Shown here: one piece after another, positions 10,563 through 19,405 of the stretch
Layout of the letters: each line of letters opens with the position of its first letter
Numbering within the stretch: the stretch's first letter is position 1
Assembly (NCBI RefSeq): GCF_017815135.1
Contig: NZ_JAGJCF010000019.1
Coordinates: 23,475 to 87,474 of the forward strand
Source of the DNA: Jiella mangrovi
Lineage (GTDB): Bacteria > Pseudomonadota > Alphaproteobacteria > Rhizobiales > Rhizobiaceae
Reading direction: 5' to 3'
DNA length: 64,000 nt
Program-made: the position numbers and the translations under genes
Notes under the pieces: generated by a model
The model's database searches: none
Told to the model about the DNA's origin: nothing
Seen by the model: only the letters and a program-made list of their open reading frames with translations

Positions 10563-12115
10563 GCGTCGGGGCCGCCTCCCTGTCCGCCCGGAGCGGCTGC
10601 CGGGGACCGGCACCGGTCCCGTTCCGCAAGGCAGTGATCCAGCGCCTGGCGCAAGACGGCGATGCCGGCGGGGATCTGAGCGTTCTCGATCGGGCCGTAG
10701 CCAAGACGCAGGAAATTATGCTCGGCTCCCGGCTCGCGGAAGTGAATGTCGCCGACCTCGACGGCCGCCCCGCGGCTGGCCGCCTCGGCCTGGAATCTGG
10801 CCGCAGCGATCCCCTCCGGCAGGCGGATCCACAGCGCCGATCCGCCGGTGGTCATCGTCACCGTGCAGTCCGGCAGCTGCCGCTCGATCTCGCTCAGCAT
10901 CGTCGCCCAGCGCCTGGCGAGAAGGCCCTGCTGACGCCGGATGTGGGCATCGTAGTGCCCCTCGGACATGAACAGCGCCATGGCGCGCTGATCGAGCACG
11001 GAAGGGTGGCGGAACATCAGCCGGCGCAGGGCGCGCAGCTCGGTGATGACGTCGGGCGGAGCGACGATGAAGCCCAGTCGCAAACCCGGAAAGACGGGTT
11101 TCGACAGGCTGCCCGCATGCAGGACGCGGCCGTTCTGGTCATAGCCGCGCAGCGCGTGCTGGCGGGGGCCGACATAGTTCAGCTCGTGCTCGTAGTCGTC
11201 CTCGAGGATGAGGAAGTCGTGGCGCTCGGCCGCCTGCAGAAGCACCAGCCGCCGCTGCATCGTCATCGTGACGTTGGTCGGCGCCTGATGGCTCGGCGTC
11301 ACATAGACGAGGCCGCAGCCCTCGAGCCGCGCATCGGGGCGCGCGCCGCTGGCATCGACGGGCAGATCGACGATCTCGGCGCCGTCGAGGGTGAAGATGT
11401 TGCGGGCGTCGACATAGCCGGGATTTTCAAAGCCGACCTTCACCCCGGGGCCGCAGAACAGGCGGGAGAGAAGATAGACGGCGTTCTGGGAGCCGATGGT
11501 GACGAGGATCTCGTCCTTGCCGGCGCGAAAGCCGCGGCGCGGAAGGATGCGCCGGATGATCTGTTCGATCAGGAGAGGGTCGTCGGCATCGACGAGATCG
11601 TTCATCAGCTGGCCGAGATGTTCGGCCCGTCCGGCCTGGCGGATGCAGTCGCGCCATCGGCTGATCGACACGGGATCGGCCGCCGCATGGCCGTAGATGA
11701 AGGGATAGGGGAAGCTCTGCCAGTTGTCGGGCTTGCGGATGTTGGGCTGCAGCGTCGGGCGAAGGCGCATGCGCCCCGTCCACAGGCCAGCGTCCGGCGC
11801 CTCGGCCCTTCCCGCCTCGCGCGACGCCGTGCGGGCAGCCTTTTCGTGCTGGCGCAGGAAGCGCTCGTCGATGAAGAAGCCGCGGCGGCCGACGGAGACG
11901 AGATAGCCGTCCTCGGCCATCTTCTCGTAGACGAGGGTCACGGTGTTGCGCGAGACCTGCAGCTGGCGGGCGAGAACGCGGGTCGCCGGCAGCGGTTCGT
12001 GCGAGGCGATCGCACCGCGCAGGATCGCAGCGACGATGCGCTCCTGGATCTGCCGCTGCAGCGGCTTCGACCCGTCGAGCGGCGCCGCAAGGCTGGTCTC
12101 CTCGATCTCTATCAT
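10556..12115 (-). CDS. tauR: MocR/GntR-family transcriptional regulator TauR
   Basis: A chimeric regulator of 519 residues: N-terminal GntR winged helix (residues about 12-80, PLPATRVLARQLQVSRNTVTLVYEKMAEDGYL), a linker, then an aminotransferase-like domain with the PLP lysine in HAGSLSKPVFPGLRLG. MocR proteins sense amino compounds through PLP. TauR of this family activates taurine uptake and transamination genes. It is divergent from tauABC and convergent with the aminotransferase. The ATG at 12115 begins MIEIEET, close to the winged helix. The frame stays open to 12229, but that extension has no family features. Confidence 0.87.
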   Translation of the reverse strand: MIEIEETSLAAPLDGSKPLQRQIQERIVAAILRGAIASHEPLPATRVLARQLQVSRNTVTLVYEKMAEDGYLVSVGRRGFFIDERFLRQHEKAARTASREAGRAEAPDAGLWTGRMRLRPTLQPNIRKPDNWQSFPYPFIYGHAAADPVSISRWRDCIRQAGRAEHLGQLMNDLVDADDPLLIEQIIRRILPRRGFRAGKDEILVTIGSQNAVYLLSRLFCGPGVKVGFENPGYVDARNIFTLDGAEIVDLPVDASGARPDARLEGCGLVYVTPSHQAPTNVTMTMQRRLVLLQAAERHDFLILEDDYEHELNYVGPRQHALRGYDQNGRVLHAGSLSKPVFPGLRLGFIVAPPDVITELRALRRLMFRHPSVLDQRAMALFMSEGHYDAHIRRQQGLLARRWATMLSEIERQLPDCTVTMTTGGSALWIRLPEGIAAARFQAEAASRGAAVEVGDIHFREPGAEHNFLRLGYGPIENAQIPAGIAVLRQALDHCLAERDRCRSPAAAPGGQGGGPDAQ

Positions 12116-12458
12116 GGCTTCGACCCCGGACCGGATGACACATGCCGTCAGCCAGCACCTTAGCGACAAGCCGAGCGGATGTTCAATTCGCATACAGGCA
12201 AAGGAAGTGAGCACATCGATGCACTTCAAGGATGCATTCGGCGCGGATCGTGACCTGAAGGTTCATGGCCCGGCGAAAGAAGAGGCAGCCGCGACCGCCG
12301 TCTGATCGATCGGTCCGGCTTCATCGGGGAGGAATGACGGCATCAGTTTTTCTGGCGGCACGCGATTTGCTTGTTGCTCAGAGACTGGAACCGACGACCG
12401 CACAACAAGATCCGCCCGGCGGACAGCGCACCCATCCATTCCAGCATCGGAGATGACA
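12116..12458. other. tauR-tauA divergent intergenic region
   Basis: 343 bases that must contain the promoters of tauR and tauABC. There is a CTGGAA at 12385-12390 and its reverse TTCCAG at 12439-12444, imperfect relatives of the CTGGACC boxes near the aminotransferase. A possible 28-codon frame (12219-12305) with a weakly placed AAGGAAG upstream is present but unsupported as a gene. No clear sigma70 hexamer pair is visible. Confidence 0.4.
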
Positions 12459-13457
12459 ATGTTGAAGAAGCTTGCAGCCGTCCTTTCAGCCAGCCTAGCA
12501 ATGGCCAGCCTGTCCGCAGGGGTGGCAGGGGCCCAGGAGACCGTCATCGTCGGGCATTTCGGCAATCCGACGCCCGATCAGGTTGCCGCCGCCGACAAGA
12601 AGTTCGAGGCCGCGACCGGCTGGACGATCGACTGGCGCAAGTTCTCCGCCGGCACCGACGTGATCGCCGCCATGGCGTCGGGCGACGTCAATGTCGCCGA
12701 ACTCGGCTCGTCGCCGCTGGCGATCGCCGCGACGCAGGGCGTCGACCTTCAGATGTTCATGGTCGCCGAAGTCATCGGCACGGCGGAATCGCTGATCGTG
12801 CGCAACGGCTCCGGCATCAAGACGCTGGCCGATCTGAAGGGCAAGCGTATCGGCGTGCCGATCGGCTCGACCTCGCATTTCTCGCTGATGGGCGCGCTGA
12901 AGCATGCCGGAATCGACGCCGGCGACGTCACCATCATGAACATGTCGCCCGATCAGCTCGTCGCCGCCTGGCAGCAGGGCGCGATCGACGCCGGCTTCGT
13001 CTGGGAGCCGGCGCAGGGCAAGCTCCTGGAGGACGGCACGCGGCTGGTCGGCGCGGACCAGACGGCGGAATGGGGCTATCCGACCTTCGACGCCTGGGTG
13101 GTGAACAAGGATTTCGCCGAAAAGCACAAGGACGCGATGATCGCCTTCACCAAGACGATGGCCGAGGCCAACGGCGCCTATCTCGCCGACCCGGCCAAAT
13201 GGACGGCCGACAGCGAGCCGGTGAAGATCATCGCCGAGCGCACGGGCGCGGCGCCCGATCAGGTGCCGGCGGTCCTGTCCGGCTACACCTTCCTGCCCCT
13301 AAAAGAGCAGATCGACAGCGGCTGGCTCGGGGAAAAGGGCGCGGCGGCGATCGCCTCGACGGCCGAGTTCCTCAAATCGGCCAACCGCATCGACACGGTG
13401 GCAAAGGACTATTCGCCCTTCGTCACCGACGAATACGCCAAGGCCGCCGCGAAATAA
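12459..13457 (+). CDS. tauA: Taurine ABC transporter substrate-binding protein TauA
   Basis: A periplasmic sulfonate-binding protein (332 aa) with a Sec signal peptide (LKKLAAVLSASLAMASLSAGVAGA, cleavage after AGA-Q). The mature part has the TauA/SsuA hallmarks: VIVGHFGNPTPDQ, GWTIDWRKFSAGTDVIAAMASGDV, ELGSSPLAIAATQGV, RIGVPIGSTSHFSLMGAL and FVWEPAQGKLLEDG. It should deliver taurine to TauBC. The ATG at 12459 was preferred over the in-frame ATG at 12453 because GGAG lies 6 bases before the former but directly abuts the latter. A hairpin follows the stop and tauB starts 64 bases downstream. Confidence 0.93.
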   Translation: MLKKLAAVLSASLAMASLSAGVAGAQETVIVGHFGNPTPDQVAAADKKFEAATGWTIDWRKFSAGTDVIAAMASGDVNVAELGSSPLAIAATQGVDLQMFMVAEVIGTAESLIVRNGSGIKTLADLKGKRIGVPIGSTSHFSLMGALKHAGIDAGDVTIMNMSPDQLVAAWQQGAIDAGFVWEPAQGKLLEDGTRLVGADQTAEWGYPTFDAWVVNKDFAEKHKDAMIAFTKTMAEANGAYLADPAKWTADSEPVKIIAERTGAAPDQVPAVLSGYTFLPLKEQIDSGWLGEKGAAAIASTAEFLKSANRIDTVAKDYSPFVTDEYAKAAAK

Positions 13458-13478
13458 TCCACTCGACGCATCACTCTC

Positions 13479-13498
13479 CGGACCCGGCAAGGGGTCCG
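13479..13498 (+). terminator. Hairpin between tauA and tauB
   Basis: CGGACCC (13479-13485) pairs perfectly with GGGTCCG (13492-13498) around a six-base loop. There is no T-run, so it is more likely an mRNA-stabilising or partially attenuating structure that raises tauA over tauBC than a full terminator. The same arrangement follows three other binding-protein genes in this window. Confidence 0.5.
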
Positions 13499-13521
13499 CA
13501 GACGATCGAAGGAGATTTGTC

Positions 13522-14310
13522 ATGGCACTCCAGATCCGACAGGCATCGGTCGAGTTTCCCGCCGTCGACGGCCGGGCGCCGGTCGAGGCCCTGCGCAAGA
13601 TCGAGCTGTCGATCGAGCCCGGCGACTTCACGGTGGCGCTCGGCGCGTCGGGCTGCGGCAAGTCCACCCTTCTCAATCTCATCGCCGGCTTCCTGTCGCC
13701 GTCGTCGGGGGCGATCCTGCTCGATGGCGCGCCGGTGAACGGACCGGGGGCGGATCGCTCGGTGGTGTTCCAGAAACACGCTCTCCTTCCCTGGCTGAAC
13801 GTGCGCGACAATGTCGCCTTCGGCCTCAAGCTCCAGGGATCCTCGAAGGCGGAGCGTTACGCGGTCGCCGAAAAGTTCATCGCGCTTCTCGGCCTGTCCG
13901 GCTTCGAGACCTCGCCGGTCTATTCCCTGTCCGGCGGCATGCAGCAGCGGGTCGGCATCGCCCGGGCGCTGACCTGCGATCCGAAGCTGCTTCTGATGGA
14001 CGAGCCGCTCGGGGCGCTCGACGCCCTGACCCGGGAGCGGGCGCAGGAGCTGATCCTGAAGATCTGGAGCGAGACGGAAAAATCCGTCTTCTTCATCACC
14101 CACAGCGTCGAGGAGGCGCTGTTCATGGGGACGAAGCTCGTCGTCATGTCGCCTCGTCCCGGCCGCATCGCCCACATGTTCGACCTGCCCTTCTCGCGGC
14201 GCTTCTGCGACGGGCAGTCGGCCCGGTCGATCAAGGCGTCCGGCGATTTCATCGCCCTGCGCGAGAAGGTTCTCGCGATCATCTTCGCCGACGAGGAGGA
14301 AGCCGCATGA
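13522..14310 (+). CDS. tauB: Taurine ABC transporter ATP-binding protein TauB
   Basis: The ATPase (262 aa) of the taurine importer. Walker A GASGCGKST, Q-loop VVFQKHALLPWLNVRDNVAFG, signature LSGGMQQRVGIARAL, Walker B LLLMDEPLGALDALTR and H-loop FFITHSVEEAL are all intact. The LPWLNV stretch after the Q-loop and EPLGALD are typical of the nitrate/sulfonate/taurine subfamily. AAGGAG precedes the ATG by 6-7 bases. The stop overlaps the tauC start (ATGA), indicating coupled translation. Confidence 0.94.
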   Translation: MALQIRQASVEFPAVDGRAPVEALRKIELSIEPGDFTVALGASGCGKSTLLNLIAGFLSPSSGAILLDGAPVNGPGADRSVVFQKHALLPWLNVRDNVAFGLKLQGSSKAERYAVAEKFIALLGLSGFETSPVYSLSGGMQQRVGIARALTCDPKLLLMDEPLGALDALTRERAQELILKIWSETEKSVFFITHSVEEALFMGTKLVVMSPRPGRIAHMFDLPFSRRFCDGQSARSIKASGDFIALREKVLAIIFADEEEAA

Positions 14311-15221
14311 GCATCGCGCGCCCCAACGACGCCGAGACGCAGAGCAAGGACGCACCGGCCGCCCCGACCGGCTGGCGGGCCGCCGTCGGCAGTGGCTTCC
14401 AGCAGCTCGTGCGCAGCCGTCCGACCAAGCCCGGCGAGACCTATGGCGTGCCCGGACAGGGCGAGACCATCACCCTGAGCATCCTGACCATCCTGGTCTT
14501 TCTCGCCGTGTGGTGGGCGGTCACGGCGCTCGGGCTGGTCAAGCCGCTCTTCGTGCCCTCGCCCCAGGCGATCTTCCAGAAGTTCGTCGACGTCCTCACC
14601 AACGGTTTCACCGGCACCTCGCTTCTGGAACATGCCGGCATCTCCGCCGCCCGCGTCTTCGGCGCGTTCGTCCTCGCCTGCATCGTCGGCGTGCCGCTCG
14701 GCCTCGCCATGGGCATGAGCCCGACGATCCGCGGCATCTTCGACCCGCCGATCGAATTCTACCGGCCGATCCCGCCGCTCGCCTATCTGCCGCTGATGAT
14801 CATCTGGTTCGGCATCGGCGAGACGTCGAAGGTTCTGCTGATCTTCCTGTCGGTGTTCGCGCCGGTGGCGCTCGGGGCGAAATCGGGCGTGCGCTCTGCG
14901 GCGATCGAACAGATCCATGCGGCCTATTCCTTCGGCGCCTCGCGCTGGCAGGTGATGCGCCACGTGATCCTGCCCTCGGCCCTGCCGGAGATCCTCACGG
15001 CCATGCGCATCGGCATCGGTTTCGGCTGGACGACCCTCGTCGCCGCCGAGATGGTCGCCGCCACCAAGGGCCTCGGCTACATGGTGCTGACCGCCTCGCA
15101 GTTCCTGCAGACCGCGACGGTGATCATGGGCATCATCGTCATCGCCGCGATCGCCTATGGCTTCGACATGGTCATGCGGGCCATCGAGCGGCGCTTCGTG
15201 CCCTGGAAGGGGCGGATGTAG
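14307..15221 (+). CDS. tauC: Taurine ABC transporter permease TauC
   Basis: The inner-membrane permease (304 aa), about six membrane helices after a polar N-terminus of roughly 55 residues. Family landmarks include LVKPLFVPSPQAIFQKF, GVPLGLAMGMSP, FYRPIPPLAYLPLMIIWFGIGE, and the EAA-type loop QIHAAYSFGASRWQVMRHVILPSALPEI. It forms the pore with TauB on the cytoplasmic face. Last gene of tauABC. Downstream at about 15293-15310 a six-base-pair hairpin (CGGCTC/GAGCCG) without a T-run is the only candidate 3' structure. Confidence 0.94.
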   Translation: MSIARPNDAETQSKDAPAAPTGWRAAVGSGFQQLVRSRPTKPGETYGVPGQGETITLSILTILVFLAVWWAVTALGLVKPLFVPSPQAIFQKFVDVLTNGFTGTSLLEHAGISAARVFGAFVLACIVGVPLGLAMGMSPTIRGIFDPPIEFYRPIPPLAYLPLMIIWFGIGETSKVLLIFLSVFAPVALGAKSGVRSAAIEQIHAAYSFGASRWQVMRHVILPSALPEILTAMRIGIGFGWTTLVAAEMVAATKGLGYMVLTASQFLQTATVIMGIIVIAAIAYGFDMVMRAIERRFVPWKGRM

Positions 15222-15387
15222 GACCGCTCGCGCGCGACCTCGAACTCGCCGCCCGGCGCAAGACACCCCGTCCGCGCCGGGCTTGAAGACCAACGGCTCA
15301 AGAACGAGCCGGGGTATTCGCGTCGCAGGGACAACGGTGCGACACGCCGGTGTCCATCATCTCCCGGGTCAGCCGGCTCTCACCGCG

Positions 15388-16551
15388 CTAGTCTGCCGTC
15401 GCCCAGTCGACGAGATCGGCCAGAAACGCGTCGCATCGGTCGAGCTGGGCGATCTCCAGATATTCGTCCGGCTTGTGAGCCTGGGCGATATGGCCGGGGC
15501 CGCAGATGACGGTCTCGATCCCCAGCATGGCGTTGAACCGTCCGGCTTCGGTGCCGTAGGCGACCTTGGCATGGCCGTTGGAGCGGGCAAGGCGTTTTGC
15601 GACCGTGACGAGCGGGCCGTCGGGGGCTGTGTCGATGCCCGGAAAGGCAGCCATCATGGCGATGTCGATCGCAGCTTCCGGGGCGATGCGGCGCATCTCG
15701 GGCTCGAGTTCCTCCTCGGCATAGCGGGTGAACTCGGCGACCAGCGCGTCGGCGTCCTCGTCGGGCATGACCCGGAATTCGCAGTCGAAGCGGCAGAGAT
15801 CGGGCACGATGTTCAGCGCCTGCCCGCCGTCGATCACGCCGGTATGGGCCGTGGTGTAGGGAACGTCATAGGCCGGGTCGCGAGATCCCGCCTCGGCGAG
15901 CCGGCGTCCGATTTCGCGCAGTTTCACGATCAGCATCGCGGCGTATTCGACGGCGTTGACGCCCTGCGGCGAGAGGGAGGAATGACAGGAGCGGCCGCGA
16001 ACGGTGACACGCATCGAGCGCTTCGCCTTGTGGGCGACGACGACCTCCATCCCGGTCGGTTCCCCGACGATGCAGTATTGCGGCCGCACGGCCTGCTCTC
16101 CCAGCCATTCGAGCAGCCTGATGACGCCGAGACAGCCGACCTCCTCGTCATAGGAAAAGGCGAGGTGGATCGGCCGCTTCAAGTCTGCCGCCACCATCGC
16201 CGGGACCGCCGCCAGCGCCGAGGCGAGAAAGCCTTTCATGTCGCAGGCGCCGCGGCCGATGAGCCGCCCGTCGCGCTCGATCAGGCGGAAGGGCTCGCTC
16301 GTCCAGTCCTGACCGTCGACCGGAACCACGTCGGTGTGGCCGGACAGGACGATGCCGGGCTGATCCGCCGGTCCGATCGTCGCGAAGAGATTGGCCTTTT
16401 CGCCGGTCTCGTCGAAGATCCGCTCGCATAAAATGCCGAAGCCGGAGAGATAGTCCGCGACATGATCGATCAGCGCGAGATTGGAATTGCGGCTGGTGGT
16501 GTCGAACCCCACCAGATCGGCGAGGATATCGCGGCTCTTGAGCGCTGGCAT
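15388..16551 (-). CDS. M20 family deacylase, acetylornithine deacetylase (ArgE)-like
   Basis: A di-zinc metallo-hydrolase of 387 residues. The metal and catalytic motifs are LSGHTDVVPVDGQDW, GRGACDMKGF, YDEEVGCLG, VGEPTGMEV and the C-terminal CGPGHIAQAHKPDEY. The layout is that of bacterial ArgE, which removes acetyl from N2-acetylornithine. Placement in an operon with a LysR regulator, divergent from a peptide-type importer and an AbgB-like hydrolase, suggests hydrolysis of an imported N-acyl amino acid rather than arginine biosynthesis. A close paralogue is at 29563-30732. The ATG is one base after the LysR stop, so the pair is co-transcribed. Confidence 0.88.
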   Translation of the reverse strand: MPALKSRDILADLVGFDTTSRNSNLALIDHVADYLSGFGILCERIFDETGEKANLFATIGPADQPGIVLSGHTDVVPVDGQDWTSEPFRLIERDGRLIGRGACDMKGFLASALAAVPAMVAADLKRPIHLAFSYDEEVGCLGVIRLLEWLGEQAVRPQYCIVGEPTGMEVVVAHKAKRSMRVTVRGRSCHSSLSPQGVNAVEYAAMLIVKLREIGRRLAEAGSRDPAYDVPYTTAHTGVIDGGQALNIVPDLCRFDCEFRVMPDEDADALVAEFTRYAEEELEPEMRRIAPEAAIDIAMMAAFPGIDTAPDGPLVTVAKRLARSNGHAKVAYGTEAGRFNAMLGIETVICGPGHIAQAHKPDEYLEIAQLDRCDAFLADLVDWATAD

Positions 16552-16552
16552 G

Positions 16553-17545
16553 TCAGTCTCCGGATGGATCGGTCTGGTGATTGCCGCCGCTCAAAGGCGT
16601 GGTGCGGCCGGTTTCGAGGCTTGCCCGCGTCGTTTCGATGAAGGCGAGCGTCGCGGGCGAGGGCGGACGGTCCGCCGGCGTGAGGAAGTTGGCGCGAAAG
16701 GGGATGCTCGGCTCGAACGGGCGGACGACGATGCCGCGACCCAGCTGATGGGCGATCGGAAACGGGTTCATCAGCGAAACCCCGAGGCCCTCGCGGACGA
16801 ATTCGGCGGCCGAGACGCTCGTCGCCGTCTCGATCACGATCTTTCGCCGAACGCCCGCCCGCTCGAAAATCCTGTCCACGGCGACGCGCGCCGAATGGCG
16901 GCGGGTGAGCGCGATGAAGGGCTCGCCCTCCAGATCCTCCGGGCGCACGACGTCGAGATCGGTCAGGCGGTGGCGGGCGGGCAGGACGCAGATGCCGGTC
17001 GTTGCCAGGAGCAGCTCGGTGCGGATGCCTTCATGGGCCGGCTGGGCGTCGGTGAGACCGACATCGTACTGCGCCTCGGCGACGCTGCTGATCAGGCTGT
17101 CGGAGGAGATCACGTCGAAGACGATCTCGAGCTCCGGATTGTCCTTGGTGAGCGCCGCGAGGCGGCTCGGCAGGAAGCAGTGGGCGATGGTCGGCGGAGC
17201 GGCGATCCGCAACGAGCCGGTGTGCGAGCGGCGTTCGGCCTGCGAGCGGTCGGCGATGCGGGCGAGCGCCGCGAAGACCGGGCCGAGCTGTTCGTTGATC
17301 GACAAGGCTTCGGCATTGGGAACGAGGCGGCCGCCCGAGCGCTCGAACAATTGCCGTCCGAGCGTTGCTTCGAGCTGTGAGAGAGCGCGGCTGACAGCCG
17401 GTTGGGACATGCCGAGACGCTGGGCGGCGACCGTCGCCTTGCCGCTCTGGACGAGGGCCCGCAGCACCTCGAGCTCGCGCAGCGTGAAGTCGGTCCGGCC
17501 CTCTCCTTCGGCGTGCGGTGCCGCAATTTTACGCATGTGCCTCAT
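16553..17545 (-). CDS. LysR-family transcriptional regulator
   Basis: A 330-residue LysR protein: N-terminal helix-turn-helix (FTLRELEVLRALVQSGKATVAAQRLGMSQPAVSRALSQLE), then a two-lobe effector domain beginning GSLRIAAPPTIAHCFLPSRL. The frame is open far upstream, across the divergent binding-protein start, so an internal start is needed. The ATG at 17545 gives a short leader before the HTH. ATGs at 17536 and 17584 are alternatives. It most likely controls the divergent importer operon (17700-24821) and its own operon with the ArgE-like gene, which starts one base after its stop. Confidence 0.86.
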   Translation of the reverse strand: MRHMRKIAAPHAEGEGRTDFTLRELEVLRALVQSGKATVAAQRLGMSQPAVSRALSQLEATLGRQLFERSGGRLVPNAEALSINEQLGPVFAALARIADRSQAERRSHTGSLRIAAPPTIAHCFLPSRLAALTKDNPELEIVFDVISSDSLISSVAEAQYDVGLTDAQPAHEGIRTELLLATTGICVLPARHRLTDLDVVRPEDLEGEPFIALTRRHSARVAVDRIFERAGVRRKIVIETATSVSAAEFVREGLGVSLMNPFPIAHQLGRGIVVRPFEPSIPFRANFLTPADRPPSPATLAFIETTRASLETGRTTPLSGGNHQTDPSGD

Positions 17546-17556
17546 TCGATGACTCG

Positions 17557-17602
17557 CTATGCAAATAGTATAATCATCATGCATAGTATTTTCATATTGA
17601 CT
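17557..17602. promoter_or_regulatory. AT-rich operator/promoter between LysR gene and importer
   Basis: The gap is conspicuously AT-rich. CTATGC at 17557-17562 and GCATAG at 17581-17586 form an inverted repeat with an 18-base spacer, overlapping the LysR gene's 5' end. A consensus-like -35 element TTGACT lies at 17597-17602, pointing toward the binding-protein gene, but no good -10 is at standard spacing, as is usual for LysR-activated promoters. Assignment as the LysR target is inferred from position. Confidence 0.4.
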
Positions 17603-17699
17603 TCCGATTACCGCATAATAGCGTGGAAGCCAACGCCGCACCGGCATTCGATCGCCGCGGTCCGTGGCCCCGGAATGGATGTTCAGAGAGGATATTTGA

Positions 17700-19310
17700 A
17701 TGAACGTCAGACCAGCTTTGTTGATCGCCAGCCTTGTCGCCGCCACGTCGCTGACGCCGGCAATGGCCGCCGATCTCTCGATCGGGCTGAAGTCCGAGCC
17801 GACGTCGATGGACCCGCAATTCCACAACCTCGCGACCAATGCGCAGGTGCTGGAGAACATCTTCGAGGGTCTGACCAAGCAGGATGCGGTGCAGCGCCTG
17901 CAGCCCGGCCTCGCCTCGAAGTGGGAGGCGAGCGACGACACCACCTGGCGCTTCACTCTGCGCGACGGCGTCAAGTTCCAGAACGGCAGCCCGTTGACCG
18001 CCCGCGACGTGATCTACACGCTGTGCCGGGTGCCGCTGGTTCAGAACTCTCCGTCGCCCTTTACGATCTATACCGGCGCGATCAGCGACGTTACCGCCGA
18101 GGGCGACGATGTCGTCGTGGTCAAGACGGCATCGGCAAACCCGCTGCTTCCGACCGACATGGCCAGCCTGCCGATCGTCTCGGCCGATGCCCTGGGCGCC
18201 GAAAAGACCGTGACCTACAAGCCGGACGGCAAATGCAAGGGCATGGGTGACGTGCCCCAGTCGCCGGCCTTCAATTCGCCCGACATCGCCGTCGGCACCG
18301 GGCCCTACAAGCTCGACAGCTTCGTGCGCGGCAGCAAGCTGGTGCTGACCAAGTTCGACGGCTACTGGGGCGAGGCTCCGGCCTGGGACACGGTGACGAT
18401 GCGGCCGATCAGCAGCGCCGGGCCGCGCGTCGCGGCGCTCCTGTCCGGCGATGTCGACATGATCGAGTCGCCGCCGATCCAGGACATCCCGCGCATCGAA
18501 GGCGCCGGCTTCAAGATCATCGACGCCCTGTCGAACCGCATCATCTACCTGCATCTTTATCAGCAGGACGAGAAGGCTCCCTCGATCACCGGCACAAACG
18601 GCAAGAACCCGCTGCTCGACAAGAGGGTGCGCGAGGCGATCTCGCTGTCGATCAACCGCAAGGCGATCGTCGACCGGATCATGGGTGGCTATGCCAAGGC
18701 CGCCGGTGAATTGCTGCCCCCGCCGATGTTCGGCACCAATGGCCGCGAGCCCGACGGCTACGATCCGGAAAAGGCCAAGCAGCTTCTGGCCGAAGCCGGC
18801 TACCCCGATGGTTTCGGCATTACCCTCGGAACGCCGAACGACCGCTACATCAACGACGAGAAGGTGGCCCAGGCGATCGCCCAGATGCTGACCCGGATCG
18901 GCATCAAGACCAAGGTCGACGCCGTGACGGCGAGCCAGTTCTTCTCGCGGCGCAACAAGCTGGAATTCCCAATCTATCTCGCCGGCTGGGGCGCGTCCAC
19001 GGGCGAAATGTCCTCGCCGCTGAAGTCCCTCGTCGCGACCTACGACAAGGAGACCGGCATGGGGCCGACCAATGCCGGGCGCTACTCCAACCCCGCGATG
19101 GACAAGATCCTGACCGAGGCGATGTCGACCATCGACGACACCAAGCGCGAGGATCTCCTGAAGAAGGCCGAGCAGATGGTGCTCGACGACTACGGCATCA
19201 TCCCGCTGCATTACGAGCAGACGGTCTGGGCGATGAAGAAGGGGCTGAGCTACGAGCCCCGCGTCGACCAGTACACCATCGCCGCCGAAGTGAAGCCCGC
19301 CTCCGAGTGA
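17700..19310 (+). CDS. ABC transporter substrate-binding protein, family 5 (peptide/opine/nickel type)
   Basis: A periplasmic binding protein of 536 residues with a Sec signal (NVRPALLIASLVAATSLTPAMAA). Family 5 landmarks are SEPTSMDPQFHNLATNAQVLENIFEGLT, WRFTLRDGVKFQNGSPLTARDV, GTGPYKLDSFVRG, FDGYWGEAP, RVREAISLSINRKAIV and YDPEKAKQLLAEAGYPDGF. The fold binds peptides, opines, glutathione or acyl amino acids; the ligand cannot be read off. It heads an operon with two permeases, two ATPases and an AbgB-like amidohydrolase, which suggests an N-acyl or amide-linked amino acid. AGAGAGGA precedes the ATG. A strong hairpin follows the stop. Confidence 0.92.
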   Translation: MNVRPALLIASLVAATSLTPAMAADLSIGLKSEPTSMDPQFHNLATNAQVLENIFEGLTKQDAVQRLQPGLASKWEASDDTTWRFTLRDGVKFQNGSPLTARDVIYTLCRVPLVQNSPSPFTIYTGAISDVTAEGDDVVVVKTASANPLLPTDMASLPIVSADALGAEKTVTYKPDGKCKGMGDVPQSPAFNSPDIAVGTGPYKLDSFVRGSKLVLTKFDGYWGEAPAWDTVTMRPISSAGPRVAALLSGDVDMIESPPIQDIPRIEGAGFKIIDALSNRIIYLHLYQQDEKAPSITGTNGKNPLLDKRVREAISLSINRKAIVDRIMGGYAKAAGELLPPPMFGTNGREPDGYDPEKAKQLLAEAGYPDGFGITLGTPNDRYINDEKVAQAIAQMLTRIGIKTKVDAVTASQFFSRRNKLEFPIYLAGWGASTGEMSSPLKSLVATYDKETGMGPTNAGRYSNPAMDKILTEAMSTIDDTKREDLLKKAEQMVLDDYGIIPLHYEQTVWAMKKGLSYEPRVDQYTIAAEVKPASE

Positions 19311-19317
19311 TGACCGT

Positions 19318-19346
19318 GCCGGCGCCCCGGTTTTCCGGGCGCCGGC
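19318..19346 (+). terminator. Strong hairpin between binding-protein and permease genes
   Basis: GCCGGCGCCC (19318-19327) pairs perfectly with GGGCGCCGGC (19337-19346). The loop can tighten to TTTT by further CCGG/CCGG pairing. It is eight bases after the stop codon. With no following T-run it probably stabilises the binding-protein mRNA or partially attenuates transcription into the permease genes. Confidence 0.55.
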
Positions 19347-19405
19347 TCCCATGAGTTTGCAGTGCATTCGCAGACGCCGGATTGCGGCGCAGATCGGAGA
19401 GCGGG

